NCBI GenBank assembly: GCA_015063795.1
Contig: SVTL01000002.1
Coordinates: 1 to 64,000 of the forward strand
DNA from: Oscillospiraceae bacterium
GTDB lineage: Bacteria; Bacillota; Clostridia; Oscillospirales; CAG-272
DNA: 64,000 nt
Direction of reading: 5' to 3'
In this document: piece by piece, positions 62,231 to 64,000 of the stretch
Layout of the letters: each line of letters opens with the position of its first letter
How positions within the stretch are numbered: position 1 is the stretch's first letter
The notes under the pieces: generated by a model
What the model was told of the DNA's origin: nothing
Seen by the model: the letters and a program-made list of their open reading frames with translations, nothing else
Databases searched by the model: none
Position numbers and translations under genes: made by a program

Positions 62231-62241
62231 GGAGTTATGCT

Positions 62242-62961
62242 ATGAATGAGGATGTGAAAAGGCTTCGCGCGGAGCTGATCTCTTACGCTGACGAGGGGTA
62301 CCGTCTGTTCCAGAGCCGGCTGATGCCGAGCGTGGATAAAAAACGGGTGATCGGAGTGCGGATGCCGATCCTGCGCCGTTTAGCGATCGCTTGTGAACCG
62401 GTTCTGGCCTCGCCTGCGTTTGGCTGTGACCTGCCCCATCCCACCTATGAGGAGGACAACCTGCATGCGCTTTGGATCAACGGTCTGAAAGAGTATGACA
62501 CCTGTCTTCGGGCGTTGGAGGACTTCTTGCCCTTTGTGGACAATTGGGCCACTTGCGACCTGCTTTGCCCTCGTGCGCTGACCTCCCGTCCGCAGGATTT
62601 CGAGAGTGCCATCCGCCGCTGGATCGCCTCGGGCGAGACGTATACCGTCCGCTTCGGCATCGGGATGCTGATGCGCTTCTTCTTGGACGAACGTTTTGAT
62701 CCCTCTTATCCGAAGCTGGTGGCAGCCGTCCGCTCGGAGGAATATTATGTGCGGATGATGGCGGCGTGGTATTTTGCCACCGCGCTGGCCAAGCGGTATG
62801 AAGCCATCCTGCCCTATGCGGAAAAGGGACTGCCCGATCCGACCGTCCACCGCATGATGATCCGCAAGGCCATCGAGAGCGATCGGATCACGCCCGAGCA
62901 AAAGGCTTATCTGAAAACGCTGAAGGGAAGAGCGGAGAAGCCGAACCCCCGCACCGTTTGA
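62242..62961 (+). CDS. DNA alkylation repair protein (AlkD-like HEAT-repeat family)
   Basis: KKRVIGVRMPILRRLA...TYEEDNLHALWINGLK...FVDNWATCDLLCPR...YTVRFGIGMLMRFFLDE...EYYVRMMAAWYFATALAK. Confidence 0.9.
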   Translation: MNEDVKRLRAELISYADEGYRLFQSRLMPSVDKKRVIGVRMPILRRLAIACEPVLASPAFGCDLPHPTYEEDNLHALWINGLKEYDTCLRALEDFLPFVDNWATCDLLCPRALTSRPQDFESAIRRWIASGETYTVRFGIGMLMRFFLDERFDPSYPKLVAAVRSEEYYVRMMAAWYFATALAKRYEAILPYAEKGLPDPTVHRMMIRKAIESDRITPEQKAYLKTLKGRAEKPNPRTV

Positions 62962-62998
62962 ACTGCATTTTTTAACGACGAAAACACCAACGGAGGAC

Positions 62999-63952
62999 AT
63001 GGACAAGATGAATACAGCCAAAGACTATCAGCCCTATCAGGAGGGAAGGATCCTTTTTCAAACGCAGGTCAATGCCTTTGCGCCCGATCTCGATCACAGC
63101 TCCAACTCTCTGCAGGACGGCGAGACATACAATGCCGTCACCGGCCTTCTGATGCTGCCGAAGACCTATTCGCCGAGCGGCAAAAAGACCACGTTGGTCA
63201 TGCTGGCCCACGGCGCAGACGGATACATCACCGAAACGGTCTGGCGAGACAACAACGAGCAGTGGCTGAAAATGGTGGATATGCTGCTGGAAGCCGGCTA
63301 TGCCGTTTTCGACACCAATACGGTCAAGGACAACGGAAATGCTCCCTATAAGGCGCCGGGCATGCCCCAGACCGTGCAGAGCTATTATAAGGCTTACCGC
63401 CATTGCATCGACCATTACAATCTGTCCGATCAGATCATCACCGTCGGCTGCTCCATGGGCGGTCTTGCGGCGCTGAATTTTGCTTTTGCCCATCCGAATG
63501 CGGTCAGCGGCGTGGCGTTTTTTGCGGGGATGATCGATCTGCGCAATCAGGGCTGGATCCGTCAGCTCAAGTCCACACGCGCTCATGTGGCCGCCTGTTT
63601 GAATTTTGAGAAGAAGGAGACCTATGAGAAGGAGGACTACGAGGAGGATAAGGCGTGTCCCTATGATCCGATGAAGAAGATCGTCACGATCGATGGCAGG
63701 GAGTATGTGTTTGCGCCCTGTCCGCCGCTGAAATTCTGGCACGGTCTGGCGGATACGATCCTCCACGAGATCGACAGCAACCGCCGCTTTATCCATGCGG
63801 TGCGGAACGCGGGCGGCATCGCCGAGATGCGCGAGGTGGAAAAAGCCCCCCATGCGCTGGCCCGCGGCGTGTTCACCGATACCGACGGCAACGAGCAGAC
63901 CTTCGTTGTGGAAGAGCTGATTTGCTGGATGAACCGCATCGCCAAAGGCTGA
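62999..63952 (+). CDS. Alpha/beta hydrolase
   Basis: VMLAHGADGY and the nucleophile elbow VGCSMGGLAALNFAF; late KFWHGLADTIL and HAL segments. Confidence 0.8.
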   Translation: MDKMNTAKDYQPYQEGRILFQTQVNAFAPDLDHSSNSLQDGETYNAVTGLLMLPKTYSPSGKKTTLVMLAHGADGYITETVWRDNNEQWLKMVDMLLEAGYAVFDTNTVKDNGNAPYKAPGMPQTVQSYYKAYRHCIDHYNLSDQIITVGCSMGGLAALNFAFAHPNAVSGVAFFAGMIDLRNQGWIRQLKSTRAHVAACLNFEKKETYEKEDYEEDKACPYDPMKKIVTIDGREYVFAPCPPLKFWHGLADTILHEIDSNRRFIHAVRNAGGIAEMREVEKAPHALARGVFTDTDGNEQTFVVEELICWMNRIAKG

Positions 63953-64000
63953 TCGGACTCATAACCGAAAAAACAAAACGATCCCTCCTGCCTGTGAGAA

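Overview
This 64 kb window looks like an ordinary chromosomal housekeeping region of an endospore-forming Firmicute. It is probably an Oscillospirales/Clostridia-like lineage, inferred from gene content only. It holds about 60 protein genes, two tRNA genes (Leu-TAA and initiator Met), the RNase P RNA gene, and a tetrahydrofolate (THF) riboswitch. Recognisable blocks: leuS-rsfS-LCP-yqeK-nadD-yhbY-rdgB-ftsY-smc-radical SAM-rnc-trmFO-topA-dprA; pnp and rpsO; cysS-cysE-M15 peptidase; spoIIIAA-AG; pcrA, a DUF1540 gene and a detached spoIIIAH; two YtrA-type GntR/ABC modules; folT-folC-ytvI; rnpB, a MutS-like ATPase and yunB; dgt-dnaG-rpoD. I found no CRISPR array, rRNA operon, transposase, integrase or recognisable defence island, and no protein system I would call new. 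The most interesting signals are at RNA/DNA level: (1) several intergenic hairpins whose 3' arm contains the Shine-Dalgarno (SD) sequence of the next gene (DUF1540, folT, ytvI, yunB), some with a U-tract so that terminator and ribosome-binding site overlap; (2) a candidate S15 leader with an anti-SD loop; (3) a 23-bp duplication of the tRNA-fMet 3' end; (4) spoIIIAH separated from its operon and placed on the opposite strand beyond pcrA. All calls come from reading the sequence; no search or folding program was run.
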